Shown here in pieces: positions 35,501 to 42,799 of a DNA stretch of 64,000 nucleotides (its first letter is position 1; each line of letters begins with the position of its first letter). The stretch is from Mucilaginibacter mali (GTDB lineage Bacteria > Bacteroidota > Bacteroidia > Sphingobacteriales > Sphingobacteriaceae), in NCBI RefSeq assembly GCF_013283875.1, contig NZ_CP054139.1, forward strand, positions 3,596,001-3,660,000, given 5' to 3'. The notes beneath the pieces are model-generated. The model saw only the letters and a program-made list of their open reading frames with translations, was not told the origin of the DNA and did not search any database. The translations under genes and the position numbers were made by a program.

Positions 35501-35826
35501 GACACCTCCGCTGCCGCCTGCGCCATGTTGGTGCCTTCGTAAAAAGTAAGTTTTAATAGCGTTAAACCCTGGATGTTACGGGTCTCGATGCTTTTTACAC
35601 CTGATACGTACAGCAGTAAGTTAACATACTGCCGCCCAAAGTACGACTCCATCTGATCGGGCGTGAAACCACCGTAAGGGTGCGAAATATAAATAACCGG
35701 AAGGTTAAGGTCCGGAAAAATGTCGATCTTAATTGTACGGACAGCGCCTATCCCGAAGAAGAACAGACCAGCCACAATAACCAGTATGGTTATGGGTTTC
35801 TGCAATGCGCCTTTTATCATTCCCAT
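32578..35826 (-). CDS. RND efflux pump (hydrophobe/amphiphile type)
   Basis: A 1082-residue inner-membrane pump with 12 expected helices. N-terminus KPITILVIVAGLFFFGIGAVRTIKIDIFPDLNLPVIYIS is typical. The proton-relay helix reads LAVGILVDESTVTIENIHQHF near residue 390: the common Asp-Asp pair is Asp-Glu here. The C-terminal helix block SVGVSIANSVLLITNAEELR..LRPILMTSVAMIVGMIPMASGLGEGGDQTSPLG near 950-1020 is standard. The substrate is unknown; sequence is further from the metal class than the pump at 21685. The TolC stop is 22 bp upstream and the adaptor start overlaps its end. Confidence 0.93.
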   Translation of the reverse strand: MGMIKGALQKPITILVIVAGLFFFGIGAVRTIKIDIFPDLNLPVIYISHPYGGFTPDQMESYFGRQYVNLLLYVSGVKSIETRNIQGLTLLKLTFYEGTNMAQAAAEVSTFSNRAQAIFPNGSQPPFIIRFDASTLPVGQLVLSSSKRTNNELMDMANVYVRSSFSSIPGLISPAPFGGNVRSILIKADPELLRSHNLTPDQLVAALRDNNQTSPAGNVRIGDYNYLTPTNTGVKNIADFGDIPLYKNGVQTVFMRDVATIEDGADITTSFALVNGKRSVYLPITKSADASTWEVVQNLKKNIPKFQALLPEDVKISYVFDQSVYVINSVKSLVSEGAIGAILTGLMVLLFLGDRRGALIVIITIPISIISGILFLNLFHQTINIMTLSGLSLAVGILVDESTVTIENIHQHFDMGKPKALAIWDACKEIAFPKLLILFCILAVFAPAFTMKGIPGALFLPLALAIGFSMIISYLLAQTFVPIMANWIMVNKHEHANYLNEAVAQEEDDTWDQKKILVEHPEVGADGKISKFDRFRQRYMRFMDRMLPNRKAIVAVYVLGAIAVVALLITTIGRDVLPKVNSGTFQVRLRAPDGTRLERTEIMTLNTIKVLEGIVGKENIEITSAMVGQHPGQFSTSPIYLFMAGPQEAVLQVNLKEDYKVDLDDLKEKIRAEVKKKMPQVNMSFEPIELTDKILSQGSPTPVEVVIGSKNKKQNAAYAYKVMDKLKKIPYLRDVQLGQSINYPAININIDRIRAAQLGVGVSEISRSLTASTSSSRFTEKNVWIDPKVGLSYSVQVEVPEYQMASKSNISEIPLLSNNPRPVLGDVADIKEGITNGENDDIGSLPILTVTANLNKMDLGTANNDVQKAIKSLGELPRGLNVYTRGLTSTLTDTLDSLQNGLLVAVVVIFLMLAANFQSFKVSLVVLSTVPAVLLGSLVLLRLTGATLNLQSYMGMIMSVGVSIANSVLLITNAEELRKHNGNALQSAREAAALRLRPILMTSVAMIVGMIPMASGLGEGGDQTSPLGRAVIGGLLASTFAALLILPLVFAWVQGNASTQSVSLDPEDKDSKFYIPLHHHEK

Positions 35827-35848
35827 GTTTTATTCCTGCTGCTTATTG

Positions 35849-37246
35849 TTAAAAATTATTGATAAAGATGCCAAAATCGCCGGTGGCGGCAGCCTTGTAC
35901 AGCATGGCCTGCCACACATTGTTATAAGCAATGTCGCGGTCCGTTTCGGCACGGTTAAGGGTAAACAGCGCCGTGGTAACATCTACAATGTTTGACAAGC
36001 CGTTTTTATATAGCGTATTTTTTTGCAGGTAGGCATCGCCGGCGGCTTTTACCTGTACCGGCGCTTCCCGGTAGTTTTTCATAGCGTTGCTGATGCGGCT
36101 TTCGGCCAGGCTTTGCTGAGCGATCAATCGTTGACTTACCACATCGTACTCATCCTTATATTGCAGCGAAGTATACTTTTGTGATTGTACCTGGTATTTC
36201 ACCCGTAGCGGGTTGGTCAGGTTCCAGATCATCCCTACCCCGAACAGGTAATTGTAGCGGGTTGGATCGACACCGGCACCATAGCTATGGGTATAATCGC
36301 TGGTGTTGGTGCCGTAATCATACTTAAAGCCCGATCCGCGGCCCTGCATCACCCCAAATAAACTAAAGGTTGGATACGAGAAGGTTTTATAGTATTTAGC
36401 CTGCTCATCGCTTACGCCAATGCGGTTTTCGTAAAATTTAAGTAAGGGATGGTTTTGCACCGCAAGCGCCGCTGCCTGATTAACCGATTTTGGTGCCGAG
36501 CTTACAAAAATGCTATCGAGCGCGAAGGGCTGCGCCGGGATACCCAGGTATTGCGCCAGTATATTGGCTTGCTCCTGTTCTACATCCTGCGCACGGGTCA
36601 ACGCTATTTTAGCGTTAGATACCTCGGCATTGGCCAACGAGCTATCCACACCGGCATTCAGGCCGTTCTTTACGCGGGCAACCACCACGCGGGTAAGTTC
36701 CTGCGCGCGGGCCAGGTTATTCTCCTGCGATTTGGTCAATCGCTGAGCAGCCAGCAAATTAAGATAAGCGCCTGCCACACGCACTTCGTGCTGAAATTGT
36801 TCCTGCACCAGATCGGTTTCGTTCAGGTTTACTACTGATTGCTGCACTTTGATCTTTTCCTTAGCGCGGCCAAAAGTGAAAAAATCCCAGTTGATGTTGC
36901 CCAGGTACAAGGCCCCAAAGGCCGAGTTCCAGTTCTGGTTGTTCAGTGCCGGGCCTGATGCTGCCGAGTTTAAGCCGCGGTAGCCGTAAAGCGGGCCGTT
37001 CTGTCCGTTAATAGTTCCGTAATCCTGCTGTGCCGAAATGTTCAGATCGGGCAGGTACTCTGATTTTGTTTCCTTTAAGTATGCTTTTGAAGCATTTAGC
37101 TGGCTGGCTTTGGCTTTTATGGTGCCATAATTATCTAAGGCTGTTTGTATAGCCTCTTTCATGGTGAGCACTTTTTGCCCGTGGGCATTAAAAGCAAAAA
37201 AACAACCCGCTAAAACTAAAAAAACACAGAATGAATGTTTTTTCAT
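35849..37246 (-). CDS. TolC-family outer membrane protein
   Basis: Channel protein of the second RND operon, 465 residues, first gene of the operon. The start is the ATG at 37244-37246 (MKKHSFCVFLVLAGCFF) followed by a signal peptide to about residue 25; the open frame upstream is unconvincing. TolC helical repeats are seen: LTMKEAIQTALDNYGTIKAKASQLNASKAYLKETKSEYLPDL near 28-69 and VNQAAALAVQNHPLLKFYENRIGVSDEQAKYYKTFSYPTF. A TACATTTG box lies 27 bp upstream. Confidence 0.92.
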   Translation of the reverse strand: MKKHSFCVFLVLAGCFFAFNAHGQKVLTMKEAIQTALDNYGTIKAKASQLNASKAYLKETKSEYLPDLNISAQQDYGTINGQNGPLYGYRGLNSAASGPALNNQNWNSAFGALYLGNINWDFFTFGRAKEKIKVQQSVVNLNETDLVQEQFQHEVRVAGAYLNLLAAQRLTKSQENNLARAQELTRVVVARVKNGLNAGVDSSLANAEVSNAKIALTRAQDVEQEQANILAQYLGIPAQPFALDSIFVSSAPKSVNQAAALAVQNHPLLKFYENRIGVSDEQAKYYKTFSYPTFSLFGVMQGRGSGFKYDYGTNTSDYTHSYGAGVDPTRYNYLFGVGMIWNLTNPLRVKYQVQSQKYTSLQYKDEYDVVSQRLIAQQSLAESRISNAMKNYREAPVQVKAAGDAYLQKNTLYKNGLSNIVDVTTALFTLNRAETDRDIAYNNVWQAMLYKAAATGDFGIFINNF

Positions 37247-37272
37247 GTAGGGGTAGTGTAGAAAGTACGCGG

Positions 37273-37280
37273 CAAATGTA
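37273..37280 (-). promoter_or_regulatory. Candidate -7 box of RND operon 2
   Basis: Minus-strand TACATTTG fits TAnnTTTG exactly, 27 bp before the TolC ATG, in the 130-bp gap to the divergent LysR gene. A short palindrome-like ATGCAATGCAT lies immediately upstream (37285-37295) and could bind the LysR protein. No good TTG is seen. Confidence 0.45.
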
Positions 37281-37376
37281 AATGTATGCAATGCATGAAA
37301 AAAATGAATTATTTTTGTAGATACTATTAGTTTATTTCATGATATGACAAATACGTCAGTAAACCATTAACCGGCT

Positions 37377-38285
37377 ATGAATATCGCGCTGCACCATTTC
37401 CGTTTGGTTGATACCATTAACAAAGAAGGTACCCTTACCAAAGCCGCCGAAAGCCTGCACCTTACCCAATCGGCCCTGAGCCATCAACTGAAAGAACTGG
37501 AACGTGAAATGGGGGTCGAGGTTTTTCAACGCCAAGGTAAGCGTTTATTACTTTCCGAACAAGGCGACCGCTTTTTGCAGAGCGCCAAGAAGATCCTGGC
37601 CGAGATCCGGTCGCTGGAGGAAGATATCAGTAACTTTAAAAACGGGCAGGTGGGTAAACTGAGTATCAGCATGCAAAGCTATACTTCGTACCATTGGCTG
37701 CCAGCCATTATTAAGGATTTCCGCAGCCGCTGGCCCGATATCAATATCCAGATAGTAGCCGAAGCCACCCAGCGCCCGCTGGAATATCTGTTGCGGGGTG
37801 ATATTGATCTGGGTATAGTCCGCACCCAAATGGTGAATACGCTGATACAGTATGAAAAGGTTTTTGAAGACCAACTGGTGGCCGTCATGTCGGCTGATCA
37901 TCCGCTGGCGAAAAAAGAAGTTATTGATTTCACCGATTTCCACGATGAGGAAGTGATACTGGCCATCTACGATCCATCGTACCAGGATACCCCCCTTTTT
38001 GATGCCATGATGAAGGAACTGCAGGTAAAACCCCGCCACTGGCACCGCATCCATTATACCGATGCCGCTATGGATATGGTAGCTGCCAATTTAGGTGTGG
38101 CGGTGATGAGTGATATGGTAATTAAACCCTACCTGCAAACACGCAACATTGTAAGCCGACCGTTGCCAGATATTATAGCGCCGCGTACCTGGTATGCGGC
38201 TACTAAACAGCAAACGCCTGCTTTGCAGAATTTTTTGTGCTGTATGAAGGGGTATTTTCAGACTTGTTGTGGAAAATCTTTATAA
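37377..38285 (+). CDS. LysR-family transcriptional regulator
   Basis: A 302-residue LysR regulator. The N-terminal winged HTH is textbook (FRLVDTINKEGTLTKAAESLHLTQSALSHQLKELEREMGVEVFQRQGKRLLLSEQGDRFL near 8-67), followed by a linker helix and a two-lobe effector domain (LSISMQSYTSYHWLPAIIKDF.. and DIDLGIVRTQMV near 141-152; ANLGVAVMSDMV near 236-247). It is read divergently from the TolC-pump-adaptor operon with 130 bp between starts, the usual arrangement for control of the neighbour. The effector is unknown. Confidence 0.92.
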   Translation: MNIALHHFRLVDTINKEGTLTKAAESLHLTQSALSHQLKELEREMGVEVFQRQGKRLLLSEQGDRFLQSAKKILAEIRSLEEDISNFKNGQVGKLSISMQSYTSYHWLPAIIKDFRSRWPDINIQIVAEATQRPLEYLLRGDIDLGIVRTQMVNTLIQYEKVFEDQLVAVMSADHPLAKKEVIDFTDFHDEEVILAIYDPSYQDTPLFDAMMKELQVKPRHWHRIHYTDAAMDMVAANLGVAVMSDMVIKPYLQTRNIVSRPLPDIIAPRTWYAATKQQTPALQNFLCCMKGYFQTCCGKSL

Positions 38286-38329
38286 CCACTGTGGTTAATT
38301 CTCCATCACAATTTCGTAATATTGAATTA

Positions 38330-38977
38330 ATGAACACCGAACTACTGGAAGAATACATAGCCGCTAATAACTTAAATGGCATTAACACCTTGTTAAGTGA
38401 ACACCCGGCGCTGGCTAAGGCGCAAACCAGTCATGGGGTTTCGCCGCTGATGTTATCGTGTTATTTTAGGAAGCCGGATGTATCTGCCCTGTTGCTGAAG
38501 TATGTAGACGAGGTGAACTTGTTTGAAGCCGCGGCCGTGGGTAAGTTTGATGTGGTGGCTTATATTATCGGTAACCACCCCGATTCGGTTGATGACTTTG
38601 CGCCCGATGGATTTACACCGTTGGGGCTGGCCTGCTATTTTGGCCAGGCCGAGGTGGCGCGCTACCTGATCATGAAAGGAGCCGATGTTAACCTGCCATC
38701 AAACAATGGTTTCCATGTGTTCCCTATCCACTCGGCTGTAGCTGGTAATTATGCCGATATCACCCGCGCGCTGGTTAATGCCGGGGCACAGGTTAACGTT
38801 AAACAACAGGCCGGCGCTACTCCCCTGCATTCGGCCGCGCAAAATGGCAATGCCGATATCCTGATCCTGCTATTGGAACATGGTGCCGAAGTGAACATCC
38901 GTATGGAAGGTGGCAAAACCGCGGCCGATATGGCTAAGGAAAAGGGCTTTGATGAGATAGCGGATATCTTGAGTTAG
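38330..38977 (+). CDS. Ankyrin-repeat protein
   Basis: A 215-residue soluble protein made mostly of ankyrin repeats. The start is the ATG at 38330-38332 (MNTELLEEYIAANN). Canonical repeats include GVSPLMLSCYFRKPDVSALLLKYVDEVNLF near 36-65, DGFTPLGLACYFGQAEVARYLIMKGADVNLP near 92-122, HSAVAGNYADITRALVNAGAQVN and GATPLHSAAQNGNADILILLLEHGAEVNIR near 160-189. There is no signal peptide. Such proteins bind partners; the partner is unknown. It starts 44 bp after the LysR stop on the same strand and may share its transcript. Confidence 0.9.
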   Translation: MNTELLEEYIAANNLNGINTLLSEHPALAKAQTSHGVSPLMLSCYFRKPDVSALLLKYVDEVNLFEAAAVGKFDVVAYIIGNHPDSVDDFAPDGFTPLGLACYFGQAEVARYLIMKGADVNLPSNNGFHVFPIHSAVAGNYADITRALVNAGAQVNVKQQAGATPLHSAAQNGNADILILLLEHGAEVNIRMEGGKTAADMAKEKGFDEIADILS

Positions 38978-39015
38978 TCATTGGTCATTAAGGAATTTCT
39001 TTTCGTTTTATTTGT

Positions 39016-39046
39016 TTGGGTTGAAGACTTAAAAACAGTTCCTTTG
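39016..39046 (+). promoter_or_regulatory. Candidate promoter of serine hydrolase gene
   Basis: TTG at 39016-39018 and TTCCTTTG at 39039-39046 are spaced by 20 bp; the second box has one mismatch to TAnnTTTG. The start codon is 23 bp downstream. Confidence 0.4.
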
Positions 39047-39068
39047 CCTGTACCTCAATCTCTTCATC

Positions 39069-40658
39069 ATGAAATTTAGAAAGATACCCCTTCTTTGCAT
39101 ATCGCTGCTGCTTTTGGTTGGCGGTGCTTATGCGCAAAGCTTCAATACTGCCAAAATGGATAGTCTGTTGGATGCAGTGAATGCCAATAATAAGGGCATG
39201 GGCAGCTTGGCCATCACACATAATGGTAAAATTGTTTACCGGCATGCTATCGGCTATGCCGCATATCCCGAGAAGATCCAGGCTACGCCTGAAACCAAGT
39301 ATCGTATCGGTTCCATCAGCAAAATGTTTACTACCTGCCTTATCTTTCAATTGGTAGAGGAAGGTAAGCTTACGCTGGATACCAAACTGGCTGCCTTTTA
39401 TCCGCAGTTGCCCAATGCATCTAAAATTACTATCGGTATGATGCTACAACACCGTAGTGGTTTGCATAACTTTACTAATGATGCTGCTTATCTTTCTTAT
39501 ATGACCCAGCCTAAAACTCATGATGAAATGCTGGCCATCATCGCGAAGCAAACATCCGACTTTGAGCCTGACAGCAAGGCCGATTACAGCAATACCAATT
39601 TTGTGCTGCTGGGATACATTGCCGAAAAGATCACTAAAACACCATATCCAGAGCTGGTGAAGAAGCGCGTGGTGGATAAGATAGGTTTAAAGGATACTTA
39701 TTATGGCGGCAAGATCAACACCGCTGATCATGAGGCGCACTCTTACAAGGCAGGTGCACCATGGATAAGTGAGACCCAAACCGATATGAGCATCCCGGGC
39801 GGCGCCGGTGCAATGGTATCCACCGCGACAGATCTCGACCATTTTATCGAGGCATTGTTTGCCGGGAAGATCATCAACAAGGAGCATGTCGCCATGATGC
39901 AAACCATAAAGGAGGGCTTTGGCATGGGAATGTTCCGCTATCCAGTTATTGGTAAAACGGGCTTCGGCCATACGGGCGGCATAGATGGTTTTGGTTCGCA
40001 GGTGATCTATTTCCCGGCTGATGAAATGGCGATATGCTATATCCACAATGCCGACGCGGGCGCTGGCGCCGAGATCATCCAGGGGGCTATCGGTATTTAT
40101 TTTAACAAACCATACGCTATCCCCAATTTTAAAACCGCCAATATTAAAAGCGAGGACCTGGACAAATTCCTGGGCGAATATGCCAGTCCGGGATTCCCGC
40201 TGGTTATTGCGGTAAGCAAAAACGGCAATACCTTAACCGCGCAGGCTACCGGGCAGGGCGCCTTCCCGTTGACGGCAATCTCGTCGACAGTATTTGAATT
40301 TACAGCCGCAAATATTGTGATGGAGTTTGACGCAACTAAAAAGCAAATGACCCTGAAGCAAAGCGGCCATACCACCTTATTCACCAAAAAGGAGGCCGAC
40401 ATTAAGCTAAGCAGCACCGATCTGGATAAATACCTCGGCGTATATGCCAGTCCGGGAGTGCCATTAAAGATAACTGTAACCAAAGATAATACCACACTGA
40501 TGCTACAGGCTACCGGGCAAGGTTCGTTCCCGGTTACACCAATCGGCGTAAATTTATTTGAGTTTACAAAGGCAGGTATTATTGCAGAATTTGACCCGGC
40601 AAAAAAACAATTGGTTTTGAAACAAGCCGGTCGCAACACTATATTTACAAAGGAATAA
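39069..40658 (+). CDS. Secreted serine hydrolase (beta-lactamase/PBP4-like) with duplicated C-terminal module
   Basis: A 529-residue secreted protein with signal peptide to about residue 22 (GGAYAQ). The serine beta-lactamase/DD-peptidase fold is shown by S82-x-x-K85 in GSISK, the Tyr-x-Asn motif Y173-S-N175 and GHTGG in the third position near 307. After about residue 360 two copies of a 78-residue module follow (364-441 and 452-529), each starting LDK(F/Y)LG-YASPG and containing ATGQG(A/S)FP; they resemble the beta-rich DUF3471-like tail of these enzymes. Family members act as esterases or D-amino peptidases; the substrate is unknown. Confidence 0.88.
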   Translation: MKFRKIPLLCISLLLLVGGAYAQSFNTAKMDSLLDAVNANNKGMGSLAITHNGKIVYRHAIGYAAYPEKIQATPETKYRIGSISKMFTTCLIFQLVEEGKLTLDTKLAAFYPQLPNASKITIGMMLQHRSGLHNFTNDAAYLSYMTQPKTHDEMLAIIAKQTSDFEPDSKADYSNTNFVLLGYIAEKITKTPYPELVKKRVVDKIGLKDTYYGGKINTADHEAHSYKAGAPWISETQTDMSIPGGAGAMVSTATDLDHFIEALFAGKIINKEHVAMMQTIKEGFGMGMFRYPVIGKTGFGHTGGIDGFGSQVIYFPADEMAICYIHNADAGAGAEIIQGAIGIYFNKPYAIPNFKTANIKSEDLDKFLGEYASPGFPLVIAVSKNGNTLTAQATGQGAFPLTAISSTVFEFTAANIVMEFDATKKQMTLKQSGHTTLFTKKEADIKLSSTDLDKYLGVYASPGVPLKITVTKDNTTLMLQATGQGSFPVTPIGVNLFEFTKAGIIAEFDPAKKQLVLKQAGRNTIFTKE

Positions 40659-40684
40659 TTTAACAGGGACAATTAAATTAAGAA

Positions 40685-40921
40685 ATGAAGGCAGAAAAGA
40701 CCATTATGGTAACCGGCAGGGAATACCAGCATATAAAAGAATACTTAGAAACTCACGACGCGTATAATTACCGGACGGGGAACGAATTTGACCCACAGAT
40801 AGTTAAGGTAACCGAGATATACCTGGATACCGACCCCGACTTTACCCGCAACCCCAAACAATTTGCCCGCATAAACGATGATCTGCACGTGCAGGTGAAA
40901 ATTGTTTATGAGGAAGAGTGA
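40685..40921 (+). CDS. Small hypothetical protein
   Basis: A 78-residue acidic soluble protein starting MKAEKTIMVTGREY 26 bp after the serine hydrolase stop, so probably in its transcript. It has no signal or membrane segment and is rich in Asp/Glu/Tyr (EIYLDTDPDFTRNPKQFARINDDLHVQVKIVYEEE). No family is recognised. The frame is plausible because of its spacing, and a fold-back repeat follows. Confidence 0.55.
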   Translation: MKAEKTIMVTGREYQHIKEYLETHDAYNYRTGNEFDPQIVKVTEIYLDTDPDFTRNPKQFARINDDLHVQVKIVYEEE

Positions 40922-40937
40922 TCCATCTTTATACTCA

Positions 40938-41064
40938 ACTTGTCATTTAGATAGAGCAGCGATGGAATTGAGCGGGCGTACGAAAGAGAGATCTTGTACG
41001 CGTGATAAGTTTCTCCTCACGCAACCGCACTCCCAACCGCATGGTTCGTTCGAAATGACAAACT
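40938..41064. repeat. Fold-back repeat, TTTCGAACGAA type
   Basis: It opens ACTTGTCATTT and ends TCGTTCGAAATGACAAA. Inside are TCTTGTACGCGTGATAAG and ATGGTTCGTTCGAAATGAC. It separates the small hypothetical gene from the RRM gene. Confidence 0.7.
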
Positions 41065-41080
41065 TTTAATTGCACAAAAA

Positions 41081-41100
41081 AAGCCGGACGGTGCCGGCTT
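41081..41100 (-). terminator. Intrinsic terminator of RRM gene
   Basis: On the minus strand AAGCCGG and CCGGCTT pair around CACCGT and run into a T-run of seven. It lies 35 bp after the RRM stop. Confidence 0.8.
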
Positions 41101-41135
41101 AATATTTAGAAAAATAAAATAATAGCTAAACAGGT

Positions 41136-41429
41136 TTAAAACCTGGGTTTGCGGCCATTGCCACCGCCGCCGTTGCTTGGGCGGGGGCCCTTGTCGTCGG
41201 CAATGTTAACACGGATAATGTTGTCATAATAACGTTGTCCGTTCATGTATTTAATGGCTTCCTTGGCTTCATCCTCGTTCACCATTTCAACAAAACCAAA
41301 GCCTTTGCTTTGCTTTGTTTGATGATCTTTAATAATGCGGAGCGATTTTACCGGCCCGAAATCACTAAAAACCTCTGTTAATTCCCCTTCTCCAACTTGC
41401 AGGGGCAGTCCTGAAATAAATACCTTCAT
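41136..41429 (-). CDS. RNA-binding protein (RRM)
   Basis: A 97-residue protein with a single RNA-recognition motif and a glycine/arginine-rich tail. The start is the ATG at 41427-41429 (MKVFISGLP), since the upstream extension is not alignable. RNP2 VFISGLP is at residues 3-9 and RNP1 KGFGFVEM around 42-49; the tail GGGGNGRKPRF gives nonspecific RNA binding. Small RRM proteins of this kind are common in this phylum. A TATCTTTG box lies 31 bp upstream. Confidence 0.93.
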   Translation of the reverse strand: MKVFISGLPLQVGEGELTEVFSDFGPVKSLRIIKDHQTKQSKGFGFVEMVNEDEAKEAIKYMNGQRYYDNIIRVNIADDKGPRPSNGGGGNGRKPRF

Positions 41430-41459
41430 TAAATAATCTGAAATTGTTTTTTGATGGCA

Positions 41460-41467
41460 CAAAGATA
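41460..41467 (-). promoter_or_regulatory. -7 box of RRM gene
   Basis: Minus-strand TATCTTTG fits TAnnTTTG exactly, 31 bp before the start. No TTG at -33 is clear. Confidence 0.5.
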
Positions 41468-41523
41468 CAAAATCGCTCGCCGGGAATTGTAGTAGAAAGG
41501 TAAAGAAGCTGTGAAGTTTATGA

Positions 41524-41603
41524 GTTCATGGCTAATAGTTCATTGTTCATGGCAACTTCTATAACGTCAGATCGCTATGAACTATGAACCATTAGCTATG
41601 AAC
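41524..41603. repeat. TTCATGGCTAATAG fold-back repeat
   Basis: The arm at 41524-41550 (GTTCATGGCTAATAGTTCAT..) pairs with the arm at 41577-41603 (24 of 27 by eye) around a 26-nt loop. Confidence 0.7.
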
Positions 41604-41605
41604 CA

Positions 41606-41827
41606 CTAACCGAACACCGTCTTCCACAATGCAGCCACTTCGCGCTTAACCGATTGCGGACAGCGCTCCTTAAAACGGATGGCGGGGCGGGTATCCTCTT
41701 CATCCATAATTATGGGATGTGCCGGGTGCATTACCGTAAAGTAGTTGGCCATATCCAATTTTTTTTCGTGGCTGGTATGATGCACCAGCGTACCAAATTG
41801 GGTAAGTTTTTTATAAAAGGCGTTCAT
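41606..41827 (-). CDS. Small hypothetical protein
   Basis: A 73-residue protein starting MNAFYKKLTQFGTLV. It has no signal or membrane segment and is rich in charged residues with a HTSHEKKLDMANYF block. Its sequence resembles nothing I can name. It lies on the minus strand between a fold-back repeat and an AT-rich region with a palindrome, so it may be a genuine short gene. Confidence 0.45.
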   Translation of the reverse strand: MNAFYKKLTQFGTLVHHTSHEKKLDMANYFTVMHPAHPIIMDEEDTRPAIRFKERCPQSVKREVAALWKTVFG

Positions 41828-41946
41828 AAATAACAGTGCTTTTATCCATCAATAAAACAACAATAAAATAACGGATAGTTAAATTTATTGTTCAGTATGA
41901 TAACGCACTATTTACCAACAAGATATCTACATAAAAAGCATCAATA

Positions 41947-41976
41947 TTAACATGATGTTAACAGGATGTGTTAACA
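41947..41976. promoter_or_regulatory. Palindrome and GTTAACA pair in AT-rich gap
   Basis: TTAACATGATGTTAA at 41947-41961 is a perfect palindrome with 7-bp arms around G; the units GTTAACA at 41956-41962 and 41970-41976 repeat with a 14-bp period. It lies in the 287-bp AT-rich gap 41828-42114 between two minus-strand orphan genes. It may be an operator. Confidence 0.4.
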
Positions 41977-42114
41977 AAACATATTGTTTATAAACAACTT
42001 ATCAAAAGATTCAAAAATTAGGCTGGCAAGCACCAAATGCATTTTCGGGGTTATAAAGCTACCTATAATTAACCCAAACGAAAAGGAAAATTTTGAATAA
42101 TTAACACCCCACAA

Positions 42115-42327
42115 TTAAATTTTGATGATCTTATTATTGCCCCGCTTATCATCGTCATCATACGGTTTAGGGATCGATTTTACGATGCCGATAAGCGTAT
42201 GTGTGATGGCGCCCATGGCGCCGATGCCAAATTTAACAAAGGGCTTCATCACGCTCAGGTCGTAGTGGTGATGTTCGGACAGGTTTGCTTTACCTTTATT
42301 TAGTTTTTTTATATCGCGCAATGCCAT
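42115..42327 (-). CDS. Small hypothetical protein
   Basis: A 70-residue basic protein with a hydrophobic middle (FVKFGIGAMGAITHTLIGIVKSI near 31-53) that could be a membrane-associated helix. It starts MALRDIKKLNKGK. No family is recognised. A DDDDKRGNNKIIKI tail is distinctive. Confidence 0.5.
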   Translation of the reverse strand: MALRDIKKLNKGKANLSEHHHYDLSVMKPFVKFGIGAMGAITHTLIGIVKSIPKPYDDDDKRGNNKIIKI

Positions 42328-42444
42328 ACTTTGTTCTTTTATTAATGTAATATATAATTACAAGCCACAATGGCCGTAATTTGTTTTGAGCAATGTTTAA
42401 CGTAACATGCGCCAATGTTATTATCTTAGCTTTAAACCCTCAAT

Positions 42445-42783
42445 ATGGAAAACCCTGTATTTTTTAATTTTGATGATATCGTTGTAAAGGAAATTGCTCC
42501 CGGCTTTTTTTCTAAACTGATACATACCGATACCAATACCGTAAACTTTATAGAGGTGGCGGCAGGCTGCTCGGTGCCGCTGCACCGGCACATACACGAA
42601 CAAATGTCGTTTGTAATAGATGGCATTTTTGAGATGACCATCAACGGCGAACCGCGAAATTTGGATAAAGGCCAATACTGCATCATCCCCTCAAATGTGG
42701 AACACGGTGGTGTAGCTATTACAGATTGCAGGCTGATCGATATTTTTAGCCCCGCGCGGGAGGATTACAGGAGTTTGAAATAA
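42445..42783 (+). CDS. Cupin-domain protein
   Basis: A 112-residue single-cupin protein. The first cupin motif appears as AAGCSVPLHRHIHEQMSFVIDGIFEMTING near 38-67 with metal-binding His/His/Glu positions, and the second as LDKGQYCIIPSNVEHGGVAI near 73-92 with the later His. Members bind metals or small ligands; the role is unknown. It is oriented opposite the orphan gene at 42115 and precedes the hybrid kinase, which runs convergently. Confidence 0.88.
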   Translation: MENPVFFNFDDIVVKEIAPGFFSKLIHTDTNTVNFIEVAAGCSVPLHRHIHEQMSFVIDGIFEMTINGEPRNLDKGQYCIIPSNVEHGGVAITDCRLIDIFSPAREDYRSLK

Positions 42784-42799
42784 TCCATAGTCGATGAAA

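Noticed and set aside
41947..41976. Possible replication origin in the AT-rich gap
   Set aside because: There are TTATC-like motifs and AT-rich sequence, but no cluster of exact DnaA boxes and no dnaA or dnaN nearby.
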